In this document: piece after piece, positions 43,154 to 51,257 of the stretch
Numbering within the stretch: position 1 is the first letter of the stretch
Layout of the letters: each line of letters begins with the position of its first letter
NCBI GenBank assembly: GCA_964536835.1
Contig: CAZIAZ010000013.1
Coordinates: 1 to 53,940 of the forward strand
Origin: DAONFI01 sp035403485
GTDB taxonomy: Bacteria; Planctomycetota; Phycisphaerae; SM23-33
Direction: 5' to 3'
Length of the DNA: 53,940 nucleotides
Notes under the pieces: generated by a model
Seen by the model: only the letters and a program-made list of their open reading frames with translations
The model's database searches: none
What the model was told of the DNA's origin: nothing
Position numbers and translations under genes: made by a program

Positions 43154-44005
43154 ATGTCAAAGACAACTATGAACCTCAAGCTGACGGCTGCCGGAGTATT
43201 GCTTATCAGCACGGTGCTGACTTTTGCCGTCGCGGCGAACGATTCAGTGAAGGAATTGACCGTCGAAGGCTCAACCACGGTAGGCCCCATTGCCGATGCG
43301 TTTGCCGAAACGCTGATGCGCAAAAATCCTGGATTGCAGATTTCGGTCAAGAAGACCGGCAGCGGCGACGGTGCAGCCGCACTTATAGACGGCCGTTGCG
43401 ACGTAGCCACCATGAGCCGTTTCATGAAACCTGAAGAATTCAAAAAAGCCGTCGACAAAGGCATATATCCAGTTGCAAACACCATCGCAATGGACGGCGT
43501 TTGTATAATTCTGCATCCTTCCAATCCGGTAAAAGCGCTGACCCTCGAACAGATTAAGGGCATTTACGAAGGCAAGATTACCAACTGGAATGAACTCGGC
43601 GGCGCTGACACGCCGATAGTTGCCATCAGCCGCGATACTTCTTCCGGCACTTACGAAGTATTCCACGAAAAAGCCATGCACAAACAGGACATGGGTTCAA
43701 AAGTCGAATACGTAAATTCCAATCCGCAGGCACATGCAAGGGTAAAGACGACGCCAGGCGCAATTGCTTACGTCGGCCTCGGTTTTGTCGACAATGACGT
43801 CAAGGCGGTTACCGTCAACGGCATAGCTCCGACGCGGGACACCATCGCGACCGGAGAATACCCAATCAGCCGCGCACTGTACATGTTCACCAACGGCGAA
43901 ACGAAACCTGGCACGCCGGCACACATATTCGTGAAATTCTACCTCAGCGAAGCCGGCCAGGAAATCATCGAAGCCAAAGGATTCGTTCCGGTAACAAAGT
44001 ATTGA
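43154..44005 (+). CDS. pstS: Phosphate-binding protein PstS
   Basis: A periplasmic binding protein for phosphate, 283 aa, with a signal peptide (residues 1-27, cleavage near AVAAND). The ligand site is in EGSTTVGPIADAF (about 37-49), TGSGDGAAALIDGRCDVA and SRDTSSGTYEVF (about 158-169). AAGGAG lies well before the ATG. It is followed by a strong hairpin before pstC, which probably sets its higher expression. Pho boxes lie upstream. Confidence 0.93.
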   Translation: MSKTTMNLKLTAAGVLLISTVLTFAVAANDSVKELTVEGSTTVGPIADAFAETLMRKNPGLQISVKKTGSGDGAAALIDGRCDVATMSRFMKPEEFKKAVDKGIYPVANTIAMDGVCIILHPSNPVKALTLEQIKGIYEGKITNWNELGGADTPIVAISRDTSSGTYEVFHEKAMHKQDMGSKVEYVNSNPQAHARVKTTPGAIAYVGLGFVDNDVKAVTVNGIAPTRDTIATGEYPISRALYMFTNGETKPGTPAHIFVKFYLSEAGQEIIEAKGFVPVTKY

Positions 44006-44044
44006 GATACACACATATGATAGCGACCTCCGTCGCTCTGCGAA

Positions 44045-44079
44045 CACCACGGGAAACCCCCTGCCGGTTTCCCGTGGTG
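44045..44079 (+). other. Intercistronic hairpin between pstS and pstC
   Basis: Perfect 13-bp stem CACCACGGGAAAC (44045-44057) and GTTTCCCGTGGTG (44067-44079) with a 9-base loop and no T tract. It lies 40 bases after pstS and 17 before pstC. Such hairpins shield the pstS mRNA end from decay, giving more binding protein than permease. Confidence 0.75.
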
Positions 44080-44095
44080 ACGCAAACATAATTTT

Positions 44096-45064
44096 ATGAA
44101 CGAAAATATGTTAAAAATCGACCGACCCGTAAACATCGGCAATTTCGATAGGCCGCTGCAACTGACCGCTGGCCAGGATATGGCCGGTTTTCTTTATAAA
44201 CGAATCGGCAGATTTCTGCTGTTTACGCTTACCTGTGCGAGCGTACTCGCCGTATTCCTGATATTCATATTCATCATAACCGAGGCGTCGTCGTTTTTTT
44301 CATTCAGGCGTCTGGGCGAGATGCTTTCGTCGACCAGGTGGGCACCGGAGAGTCTGCGTCCGCAATTCGGAGCACTGGCGATAATATGCGGCTCACTTTA
44401 CGTAACAGCCGGCGCGCTTATTCTGGCCGTGCCGGCCGGCGTGATGTCGGCAATGTTTTTGAGCGATATAGCACCGTTCAGCTTTCGACAGCTGGTAAAA
44501 CCTATAATTGAAATTCTGGCAGCTATTCCATCGGTCGCCTACGGTTTTTTCGCGGTGATGATTCTAGCCCCCTGGCTGCAGAACACGCTCCACCTGCCGA
44601 CCGGCACAAACGCCATGAACGCGGCAATGATACTGGCGATAATGGCCATTCCAACTATCGTCAGCGTGTCGGAAGATTCGCTTTCGGCGATAGGCAGGGA
44701 GATTCGCGAGGGGTCGTATGCTCTCGGCGCCACGCGGGCTGAAACGCTCCTGAAAGTTGTAATGCCGGCAGCCGGCCGTGGTATAACCACGGCAATTCTG
44801 CTCGGCATGATGAGGGCTATCGGCGAAACGATGGTCGTCTGGATGGCTAGCGGCAACGCCACGCAGATTCCAAGTCCATGGTGGGATATTTCGCAATCGG
44901 TGCGAACGCTGACCGCTACTATCGCCGGCGATATGGGTGAAACCGCAAAAGGCTCTGACCATTATCATGCCCTGTTCGCATTGGGAGCGATGTTGCTGAT
45001 TTTCACCATGATAATAAACTTCGTCGGCGAAACGCTGCTCGCCGCCGGCCGTGGAAAACACTAA
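44096..45064 (+). CDS. pstC: Phosphate ABC transporter permease PstC
   Basis: A 322-aa inner-membrane permease with six helices. The N-terminal 45 residues are a cytoplasmic extension. The MetI-type coupling loop EDSLSAIGREIREGSYALGATRAET (given in part: REIREGSYALGATRAE, near residue 200) contacts PstB. The C-terminal region GMMRAIGETMVVWMASGN is characteristic of PstC. It shares its last bases with pstA (TAATG). Another in-frame ATG lies at residue 4. Confidence 0.92.
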   Translation: MNENMLKIDRPVNIGNFDRPLQLTAGQDMAGFLYKRIGRFLLFTLTCASVLAVFLIFIFIITEASSFFSFRRLGEMLSSTRWAPESLRPQFGALAIICGSLYVTAGALILAVPAGVMSAMFLSDIAPFSFRQLVKPIIEILAAIPSVAYGFFAVMILAPWLQNTLHLPTGTNAMNAAMILAIMAIPTIVSVSEDSLSAIGREIREGSYALGATRAETLLKVVMPAAGRGITTAILLGMMRAIGETMVVWMASGNATQIPSPWWDISQSVRTLTATIAGDMGETAKGSDHYHALFALGAMLLIFTMIINFVGETLLAAGRGKH

Positions 45065-46710
45065 TGCTATATTTCGTCAGAAAAACCGCAGACAGACTTT
45101 TTACTGGCATATCGCTGCTGAGCATCCTGCTGATGATAGCCGCGCTCGTCATTTTCCTGTATCCGATATTTCAAAAAGGCTCGAAAGCCGTAATATTCAA
45201 CGGCACTGTTGAATTCCGCAAAATGCAGTTTGAACTCTTCCATCGCGGCGACGGAGAAAAACTCGACGCCCAAACGCGAGCCGCCAATCATTACAAAGCT
45301 GTCGCGTTTGACATGCTCGACAATTTTTCAAAAGGCATTGACACGCAGGAACAACAGGAAGAGGCCAAAAAAATCTTTCGTGAAATCAAGAAGCAGTTGC
45401 GTAATCGCGTGGACGCCGGCCTACTTGAAAAGACGCAGGCCGATGATATCTGCCAGATATCACGGACATTGCGCAATCGGCTGCTTGCGGCATATCAGGC
45501 ATCTGATAACGCTGCAGCGTCAAAATCGCTTGAAGACATTTTTAAAATCATCGATTCGCAACAGTCGAAAGAACTGAAAAATACGCTTGCCAAAAAATAT
45601 CTGGATGCGGCTGAGTCGTACAGGGAAACACTTGCCGGCGTAAATTTATCCATGCGGGATAAATACGCCGAATCGCTCGGAGAAGTGAAGGAATCGCTAC
45701 GTCTGCTGCTCGGCCCCAGGCTCGACGAACCCAGGCCGCAACTTGCGCAGGACAGATTCGGCGCAACACGATGGGACATGGCTGTTCGCGAGCTTCATCA
45801 TTTTCTTTACACGACTCAATGGATATCCGACGCGCCAGGTCAACCGATGCACAAGGTTGAAATTCCTCGCGAAGAATTTTTTAAGGGGACGTCACTGGCG
45901 AGTTTGTTTCCCTATGTAAAAGACAATCTGCATCAAATGCTTCTGCCGGAAAAAACATTTTATTGGCAGTATTTTATCGATGATTCAACGCCCGGCCATT
46001 ACTTCGGCGGCGTAGGCCCTGAAATGCTCGGCACATTGCTGATTACGGTATTGTCAATTATGGTGGCATTTCCACTTGGGGTCATCGCCGCGGCATATCT
46101 TGCGCAGTGCAACAACGATTCGACAATAATCCGTTTCATACGCATCTGCATAAACACGTTAGCCGGCGTGCCGAGCATCGTCTTCGGCCTATTCGGCCTT
46201 GCGTTTTTCGTACAATGGCTACAGCCCAAACTCGGCCTCGCTCCGCAAGCCAGCATACTGGCCGGCTCGCTTACTCTGGCTGTGCTGGTCATGCCCGTAA
46301 TAATCCGTGCCAGCGAAGAGGCTATCCGTTCAGTTCCCAGAACTTATCGCGAAGCGTCCATGGGCCTCGGCGCCGGAGAATTCCGCACATTCATGACCGT
46401 TACTCTTCCAAGCGCACTGCCAGGGATTCTTACAGGCGTCATACTGAGCATGAGCCGCGCAGCCGGCGAGACCGCCCCGATACTCTTCTGTGCCGCCGTC
46501 GCACTCGGTCCTATTCCGAATTCACTCATGTCCCCTACGCGAACGCTTTCGTACGGCAGTTACGACATCGCCGTCGGAGACAGGCTGGCCATGCTCGTGC
46601 CGCACCAGCAGTTCGGCATGGTCATGTCTCTCGTGCTGCTGGTACTGATTCTCAACATCGTCGCCATAGCTATCCGCTGGAGAGTATCCAGAAAATTACG
46701 AGGTATGTAA
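45064..46710 (+). CDS. pstA: Phosphate ABC transporter permease PstA with a large inserted domain
   Basis: The partner permease, but 548 aa instead of the usual 280-300. The first helix is at about 16-34. The regular permease resumes near residue 317 with GPEMLGTLLITVLSIM, includes the coupling loop SVPRTYREASMGLGAGEFRTF, and ends with conserved helices. Residues 40-315 are mostly charged and helical (for example YAESLGEVKESLRLLLGPRL) and by topology should face the periplasm. I do not recognise this insertion. Frame and start are secure, so it is not an artefact of a bad start. pstB follows after one base. Confidence 0.9.
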   Translation: MLYFVRKTADRLFTGISLLSILLMIAALVIFLYPIFQKGSKAVIFNGTVEFRKMQFELFHRGDGEKLDAQTRAANHYKAVAFDMLDNFSKGIDTQEQQEEAKKIFREIKKQLRNRVDAGLLEKTQADDICQISRTLRNRLLAAYQASDNAAASKSLEDIFKIIDSQQSKELKNTLAKKYLDAAESYRETLAGVNLSMRDKYAESLGEVKESLRLLLGPRLDEPRPQLAQDRFGATRWDMAVRELHHFLYTTQWISDAPGQPMHKVEIPREEFFKGTSLASLFPYVKDNLHQMLLPEKTFYWQYFIDDSTPGHYFGGVGPEMLGTLLITVLSIMVAFPLGVIAAAYLAQCNNDSTIIRFIRICINTLAGVPSIVFGLFGLAFFVQWLQPKLGLAPQASILAGSLTLAVLVMPVIIRASEEAIRSVPRTYREASMGLGAGEFRTFMTVTLPSALPGILTGVILSMSRAAGETAPILFCAAVALGPIPNSLMSPTRTLSYGSYDIAVGDRLAMLVPHQQFGMVMSLVLLVLILNIVAIAIRWRVSRKLRGM

Positions 46711-46711
46711 C

Positions 46712-47563
46712 GTGAACACGACAATCAATTCGCCAGATAACCAGACCGAAGAACTGATACTGCGAAAGCCGGCAGTATGGGACAATGCCCACATCAATGA
46801 AATTACGGATAATCCGGTAATCAGTTCCCGTAATTTTTATCTTTATTACGGCGAAAAGCCGGGCGTCAAAGATATCATTCTTGACATATATCCGCGGCAG
46901 GTCACTTCCATCATCGGCCCCAGCGGCTGCGGCAAAAGTACGTTTCTGCGATGCATAAATCGCATGAATGACCTGATACCAAATACCCGCACGCAGGGAA
47001 CGCTCTGCGTAAACGGGCAGGATGTGTATGACCCGAAGATTCATCTGGTAAATCTGCGGCAGCAGGTCGGGATGGTTTTCCAGCGGCCTAATCCGTTTCC
47101 GAAAAGCATTTTTGATAACATCGCCTATGGCCCACGATTACAGGGCATACGCAAAAAAAACCGACTCGATGAAATCGTGGAAACCTGCCTCCGCCACGCA
47201 GTTTTATGGGATGAAGTTAAAGATGAACTCCGAAAATCGGCGTTAGCCCTCTCCGGCGGCCAACAACAGCGACTGTGCATAGCGCGTGCGCTTGCAACCA
47301 GTCCGAAAGTGCTTCTGATGGATGAACCCTGTTCCGCACTCGATCCTGTGGCAACAGGCAGAATCGAAGAACTCATAATTACGCTCAGCCGCGAATACAC
47401 CATTGTAATAGTCACACATTCAATGCAGCAGGCGGCGAGAGTAAGCAATCGCACGGCGTTCTTTTATAAAGGTGAACTGATAGAATACGGCTTGACCAAA
47501 TTGATATTCACGAATCCGGCTGACTCACGCACGGAAGACTATATAACGGGCCGCTTTGGATAA
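46712..47563 (+). CDS. pstB: Phosphate ABC transporter ATP-binding protein PstB
   Basis: The 283-aa ATPase that drives phosphate import. Walker A GPSGCGKST near residues 70-78, the Q-loop in VGMVFQRPNPFPKS, signature LSGGQQQRLCIARAL, Walker B LLMDEPCSALDPVAT, and switch His in VTHSMQQAARVSN, all PstB-specific. Start is GTG 46712 with GAGG ahead; the first 45 residues are longer than in most PstB proteins. phoU follows after 39 bases. Confidence 0.94.
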   Translation: MNTTINSPDNQTEELILRKPAVWDNAHINEITDNPVISSRNFYLYYGEKPGVKDIILDIYPRQVTSIIGPSGCGKSTFLRCINRMNDLIPNTRTQGTLCVNGQDVYDPKIHLVNLRQQVGMVFQRPNPFPKSIFDNIAYGPRLQGIRKKNRLDEIVETCLRHAVLWDEVKDELRKSALALSGGQQQRLCIARALATSPKVLLMDEPCSALDPVATGRIEELIITLSREYTIVIVTHSMQQAARVSNRTAFFYKGELIEYGLTKLIFTNPADSRTEDYITGRFG

Positions 47564-47602
47564 TCCTGAATCACGCAAACGAGGATATAGAGGATATAAA
47601 AT

Positions 47603-48247
47603 ATGCTGGAACTGCAAAAAAAACTTCAGTCGCTTATGCTGCGGCTGGACTACATGGGCATGAGAGTGGAACAGCAGGTGCACGACGCGGTAGAATCTCT
47701 CCGGAAAAAAGATGCTGATGCGGCAAAACGTATAATCGAATTCGATGAAAAAGTCGACCGCGAAGAAGTGGAAATCGAACAGGAGTGCATACGCCTGCTG
47801 GCGCTGTATCAGCCGGCTGCCATCGACCTGAGAACCATCTGCACGATTATAAAGGTCAATAACGATCTCGAACGAATAGCCGACCGTGCGGTAAACCTGG
47901 CAAAACAGGTCAAGCACATCATTGCAAGTAACATAGACATGGAGGACTACAAAGGCTTGCTCCCCCTTGAAGAAACCGTATTCGATATTCTCAATCGTAC
48001 GATGCGAATGATTAATACAACGGAAGTTCATACGGCTAAAGAAGTGATAGAAATGGACGACATGGTAGACAGTCATTATAAGGAACTGTTGCAAATGATA
48101 TTGTCGCGTAATGAATCAGCCGCGAAGGCTATAACTGCCAACAACATCGCCAAAGCCTTTGAACGCATTGCCGACCTGTGTACGAACATTTCCGAGGATA
48201 TTATCTTCCTGCGAACCGGCGAAATAGTACGCCACGCAGATATCTGA
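47603..48247 (+). CDS. phoU: Phosphate signalling protein PhoU
   Basis: A 214-aa all-helical protein with two three-helix bundles. The repeated motifs are EFDEKVDREEVEIEQECIRLLA (first bundle, given partly: FDEKVDREEVEIEQ) and VIEMDDMVDSHYKELL (second), with metal-binding E/D residues. It links PstB activity to PhoR and represses the regulon when phosphate is plentiful. GAGGATATA precedes the ATG. It ends the phosphate operon; no terminator is clear after it. Confidence 0.92.
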   Translation: MLELQKKLQSLMLRLDYMGMRVEQQVHDAVESLRKKDADAAKRIIEFDEKVDREEVEIEQECIRLLALYQPAAIDLRTICTIIKVNNDLERIADRAVNLAKQVKHIIASNIDMEDYKGLLPLEETVFDILNRTMRMINTTEVHTAKEVIEMDDMVDSHYKELLQMILSRNESAAKAITANNIAKAFERIADLCTNISEDIIFLRTGEIVRHADI

Positions 48248-48422
48248 TGCATCTCAATATTTCGAATGCCGCCACGCAAAACGATTTGTAAATTGTTCTG
48301 TTACATAATGTTACGGCAGTTTGCCATGCACATATCTACAAAAATGGAATATTATCCTATATTAGGTGATATTTCTGCATTTTCACCGAGCATTTTAAAC
48401 TCAAATTGAATTTAAAAAAGTA

Positions 48423-48451
48423 TTGACAAAATTGATTTGATAACATATTAT
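48423..48451 (+). promoter_or_regulatory. Consensus promoter of the LacI-family gene
   Basis: TTGACA (48423-48428), a 17-base spacer and TATTAT (48446-48451). The first operator-like site begins eight bases after the -10 box, so a bound repressor would cover the start point. Confidence 0.75.
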
Positions 48452-48458
48452 ATGGTTA

Positions 48459-48473
48459 TGGAAACGTTTTCGG
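48459..48473. promoter_or_regulatory. LacI-type operator 1
   Basis: TGGAAACGTTTTCGG, an almost perfect palindrome centred on CG, the type bound by LacI/GalR repressors (catabolite-response-like). Confidence 0.7.
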
Positions 48474-48524
48474 AAAAGCTGTATTATAATAATTTAGCCC
48501 AATATTTATTGAATTATCCTTTTA

Positions 48525-48538
48525 AAAACGTTTCCATA
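48525..48538. promoter_or_regulatory. LacI-type operator 2
   Basis: AAAACGTTTCCATA, the same core AAACGTTTCC as site 1 in the opposite orientation, about 66 bp away. Confidence 0.65.
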
Positions 48539-48553
48539 AATGGCCTATTTTTA

Positions 48554-48567
48554 CAAACGTTTCCGGA
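48554..48567. promoter_or_regulatory. LacI-type operator 3
   Basis: CAAACGTTTCCGGA, a third copy of the core, 10-25 bases before the LacI-family start. Centres of sites 2 and 3 are about 28 bp apart. Confidence 0.65.
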
Positions 48568-48577
48568 CAAAATTTAA

Positions 48578-49597
48578 ATGAAAATGACCATCACAAAATT
48601 AGCGAAATTGGCGAATGTATCATGCGGCACAGTTTCCCGCGCGCTGAATAACAAGGCTGAAGTCAATCCGGCTACAAAAGAGAAAGTCATCCGTTTAGCT
48701 ACGCAGCTGGGTTATGAACCCAATGGCATGGCAAAATCACTGCGAAGTCGTCAGACAAATGCTCTGGGGCTTATCATTACCGAAATCGTAGACCCGTTTT
48801 TTGCAGAATTGACGCAAGCCATCGAAAAAAAGGCAGACGAAAATGGATTTCATCTCGTTCTTGGCGTAGTCGGCAATAAGGTTCGGCGTGAAGCGGAATA
48901 TGTACGTTTCTTCCAGGCTGGCAGAGTTGACGGAATGATGATTGTGCCGGCGAGCGGAATTCTCGGCTTTTCCGAACTTGACTACATTTTTGAGTTAAAG
49001 CGAGCTAATTTTCCTTTTGTCGTGCTGGGCAGCACAAATCAGCTTGAAACCAACTGCGTCGGCTATGATGACGAACTCGGTGCATATAAACTGACGTCGC
49101 ATCTTATCGATTTGGGCCATAAAAAAATATCCTTCATTTATGACATTTCGATGATTGGAGCAACTCAGCCACGGTTAAATGGTTATAGGCGGGCGTTTTT
49201 CGACCACGGCATTGCAGTGCCGGAAGATATGCTTGTCGGAGTAAGCGGCACGTCTTTGAATAACGTCGGCTGCGAAACGGCCAGGATTCTGAACAGATTC
49301 GAACGGCCTACCGCAATTATAGGCATTAATGACCTTGTTGCCCTGGGCATTTTACGAGGCATTCGCGAAACCGGCTTGCGAGTTCCGGATGATGTGGCGG
49401 TCGCAGGTTTTGACAATATTGAATTTCTACAATCGCTCGATATTCCGCTTACGACCGTAGCCCTGCCGATTGATGAACTTGCACAAAAAGCCGTCGACCT
49501 TCTGATTACGATTATTCATTCAGGCAGTCAGGAAAAAATGGAACGTATCATTCTTGAGCCGGAACTGATAATCAGGCACTCTACGCAACGAAAGTGA
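48578..49597 (+). CDS. LacI-family transcriptional regulator
   Basis: A 339-aa repressor: N-terminal helix-turn-helix with TITKLAKLANVSCGTVSRAL (residues 4-23) and a hinge around AKSLRSRQTN, then a periplasmic-binding-protein-like sensor from LGLIITEIVDPFF (about 64) to the end, with CVGYDDELGAYKLTSHLIDLGH near residues 154-175 and AVAGFDNIEFLQSL. It should bind a sugar and act on the three operators before it, so it probably controls itself and the genes downstream. Which sugar is unknown, though the neighbouring lyase suggests a uronic-acid-containing glycan product. ATG 48584 is also possible. Confidence 0.9.
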   Translation: MKMTITKLAKLANVSCGTVSRALNNKAEVNPATKEKVIRLATQLGYEPNGMAKSLRSRQTNALGLIITEIVDPFFAELTQAIEKKADENGFHLVLGVVGNKVRREAEYVRFFQAGRVDGMMIVPASGILGFSELDYIFELKRANFPFVVLGSTNQLETNCVGYDDELGAYKLTSHLIDLGHKKISFIYDISMIGATQPRLNGYRRAFFDHGIAVPEDMLVGVSGTSLNNVGCETARILNRFERPTAIIGINDLVALGILRGIRETGLRVPDDVAVAGFDNIEFLQSLDIPLTTVALPIDELAQKAVDLLITIIHSGSQEKMERIILEPELIIRHSTQRK

Positions 49598-49670
49598 TTA
49601 GGCTAATGAATCAGCTTCTTATTAAAAATCGTGAATTAAGAATGCAGGCATAATTCAACAGGAGAAAAAC

Positions 49671-50300
49671 ATGAAAACTGCAAACTCGTTAAAAATCGTA
49701 CTTGTCAGCCTGGCGATGTTTTGGGGTCTTGGCGCAACTGCCTTCGGAGACTTTATAGTCAATGGCGACATGGAATCGAATACGGAAGGAGTCGTCAATA
49801 ACTGGACATTATCTTCAGTTGACAAAAATTATCCTGGTGCTGGTGAGTATACTACCGATGCATATCATTCCGCTACTCACAGTTTAAAGTTGTATAATAC
49901 CACCGAAGGCACAGGTGCCAAGATGTATTGGACTCAAATATGTGAAAATATAGAGGCAGGACGCACTTACACGCTATCAGGGTATCTTAAATCAGATAAT
50001 GTTACAGGAGCATCGGCATACTTACAGGTATTATTTTATAATGCGAGTAATAATCTTGTGGCAGGATATACGGCGTCGCCTTCATTAACTGGTACGGCTG
50101 ATTGGACTTATACATCCAAAACAATCGAGGCGCCGGTTGGTGCGGTTAAAGCGAAGATTCTTTTTGGGTTTTATCTTACTCAGGGAACTGCCTGGGCGGA
50201 TGATATTTCCTTTGTCCCTGAGCCAGCCACCGCAATGTTGTGCCTCTGTGGTACAGGGTTACTTATCAGCCGCCGACTTCGCAAAAATAAAACATTATGA
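49671..50300 (+). CDS. PEP-CTERM protein with a single carbohydrate-binding-like module
   Basis: A 209-aa exported protein: signal peptide 1-26 (GATAFGDF at the cut), a beta-sandwich module (about 27-178; DFIVNGDMESNTEGVVNNW at its start, GTAWADDISF at its end), and a PEP-CTERM tail: VPEPATAMLCLCGTG, a short hydrophobic helix, then RRLRKNK. PEP-CTERM tails are cut and attached by exosortases. The module matches the N-terminus of the lyase at 51258 (see findings). GGAG lies before the ATG. It follows the LacI gene by 73 bp. Confidence 0.85.
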   Translation: MKTANSLKIVLVSLAMFWGLGATAFGDFIVNGDMESNTEGVVNNWTLSSVDKNYPGAGEYTTDAYHSATHSLKLYNTTEGTGAKMYWTQICENIEAGRTYTLSGYLKSDNVTGASAYLQVLFYNASNNLVAGYTASPSLTGTADWTYTSKTIEAPVGAVKAKILFGFYLTQGTAWADDISFVPEPATAMLCLCGTGLLISRRLRKNKTL

Positions 50301-50378
50301 AACGTTGTCAATGCTGATAAAATAAATAAAGGTACGTATCGCTACAGTTCCTTCTATGCTATACGAGGACGATAAAAG

Positions 50379-51125
50379 ATGTATTGGTATCTTTGTGACA
50401 ATCCGCGGAAAACGCATGGGAGTGCAAAAAAGGCAAACAAAGTAATTAGCTTTTGTCAACATACGGCTGTTGCGTTCACTCTTATAGAATTGCTTGTAGT
50501 AATTGCGATTATATCATTATTGGTTTCAATATTAATGCCTTCTCTTCAAAAGGCCAGAATACTGGCGGAGCGGGTTACTTGTATGACGCAATTACGTAAC
50601 ATAGGCCAAGCCTTTCAATTGTATGCTAATGATTGGAACGATTATATTCCACAACTCTATAAGAATTATGACAATAAGTGGTATGTAAGTCTTGCAAATC
50701 CATATTTAGGATATACTCAAACAGGGCATGATTTGGCATTATGGCTTGGAAACAATCCCAGTTTTTATACATGTACGGCACAGTTGAAACTCCACGAGAA
50801 CTCTATAAGCAAACTTTCCTACGGAATGAACTATTATGCCGGAGTTGGACGTGAACAGCTTGATACTTTAAACAAAGCGGTCAGACCTTCACAGACATGT
50901 TTAGTTGCCGATGGATGTTTCTATGATACCGGCGGATATTTCCTTTCTCAAATATGTCCTGCATACAATATTGCGGCGACGGCATATGCGGCATATCCGG
51001 ACCCTACCCATATGGAGGGAGACGACATCCTATATATGGATATGCACGTTTCATGGTTATTGAATTCGGAAATACCTGATGACGGCCTTAGCCAAGAGGC
51101 GACCTCTTTCTGGTATGGACAATAA
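50379..51125 (+). CDS. Type II secretion/pilin-like prepilin (pseudopilin)
   Basis: A 248-aa protein with an unusually long 32-residue leader, then FTLIELLVVIAIISLLVSIL. Phe33 is the expected new N-terminus, and Glu at +5 is present, but the residue before the cut is Ala instead of the usual Gly, which could slow processing. The body resembles planctomycete DUF1559-type pilins, with an H-X9-D-M ending (HMEGDDILYMDMHVSW), a degenerate H-X9-DG motif. It sits between a carbohydrate-binding protein and a lyase, a setting that fits glycan use, not twitching. Function is unknown. Confidence 0.85.
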   Translation: MYWYLCDNPRKTHGSAKKANKVISFCQHTAVAFTLIELLVVIAIISLLVSILMPSLQKARILAERVTCMTQLRNIGQAFQLYANDWNDYIPQLYKNYDNKWYVSLANPYLGYTQTGHDLALWLGNNPSFYTCTAQLKLHENSISKLSYGMNYYAGVGREQLDTLNKAVRPSQTCLVADGCFYDTGGYFLSQICPAYNIAATAYAAYPDPTHMEGDDILYMDMHVSWLLNSEIPDDGLSQEATSFWYGQ

Positions 51126-51257
51126 TTAATGCAGTTTATATTTATATATGTTCGAATTTGATAGTTTCTATTCTTATCCTAATTCTTTCATTTTACGGCT
51201 ATTGTTTAATGACGTTTTTGTATTTATATTTCAGCAAGTAAGAAAGGAAAGTATATA

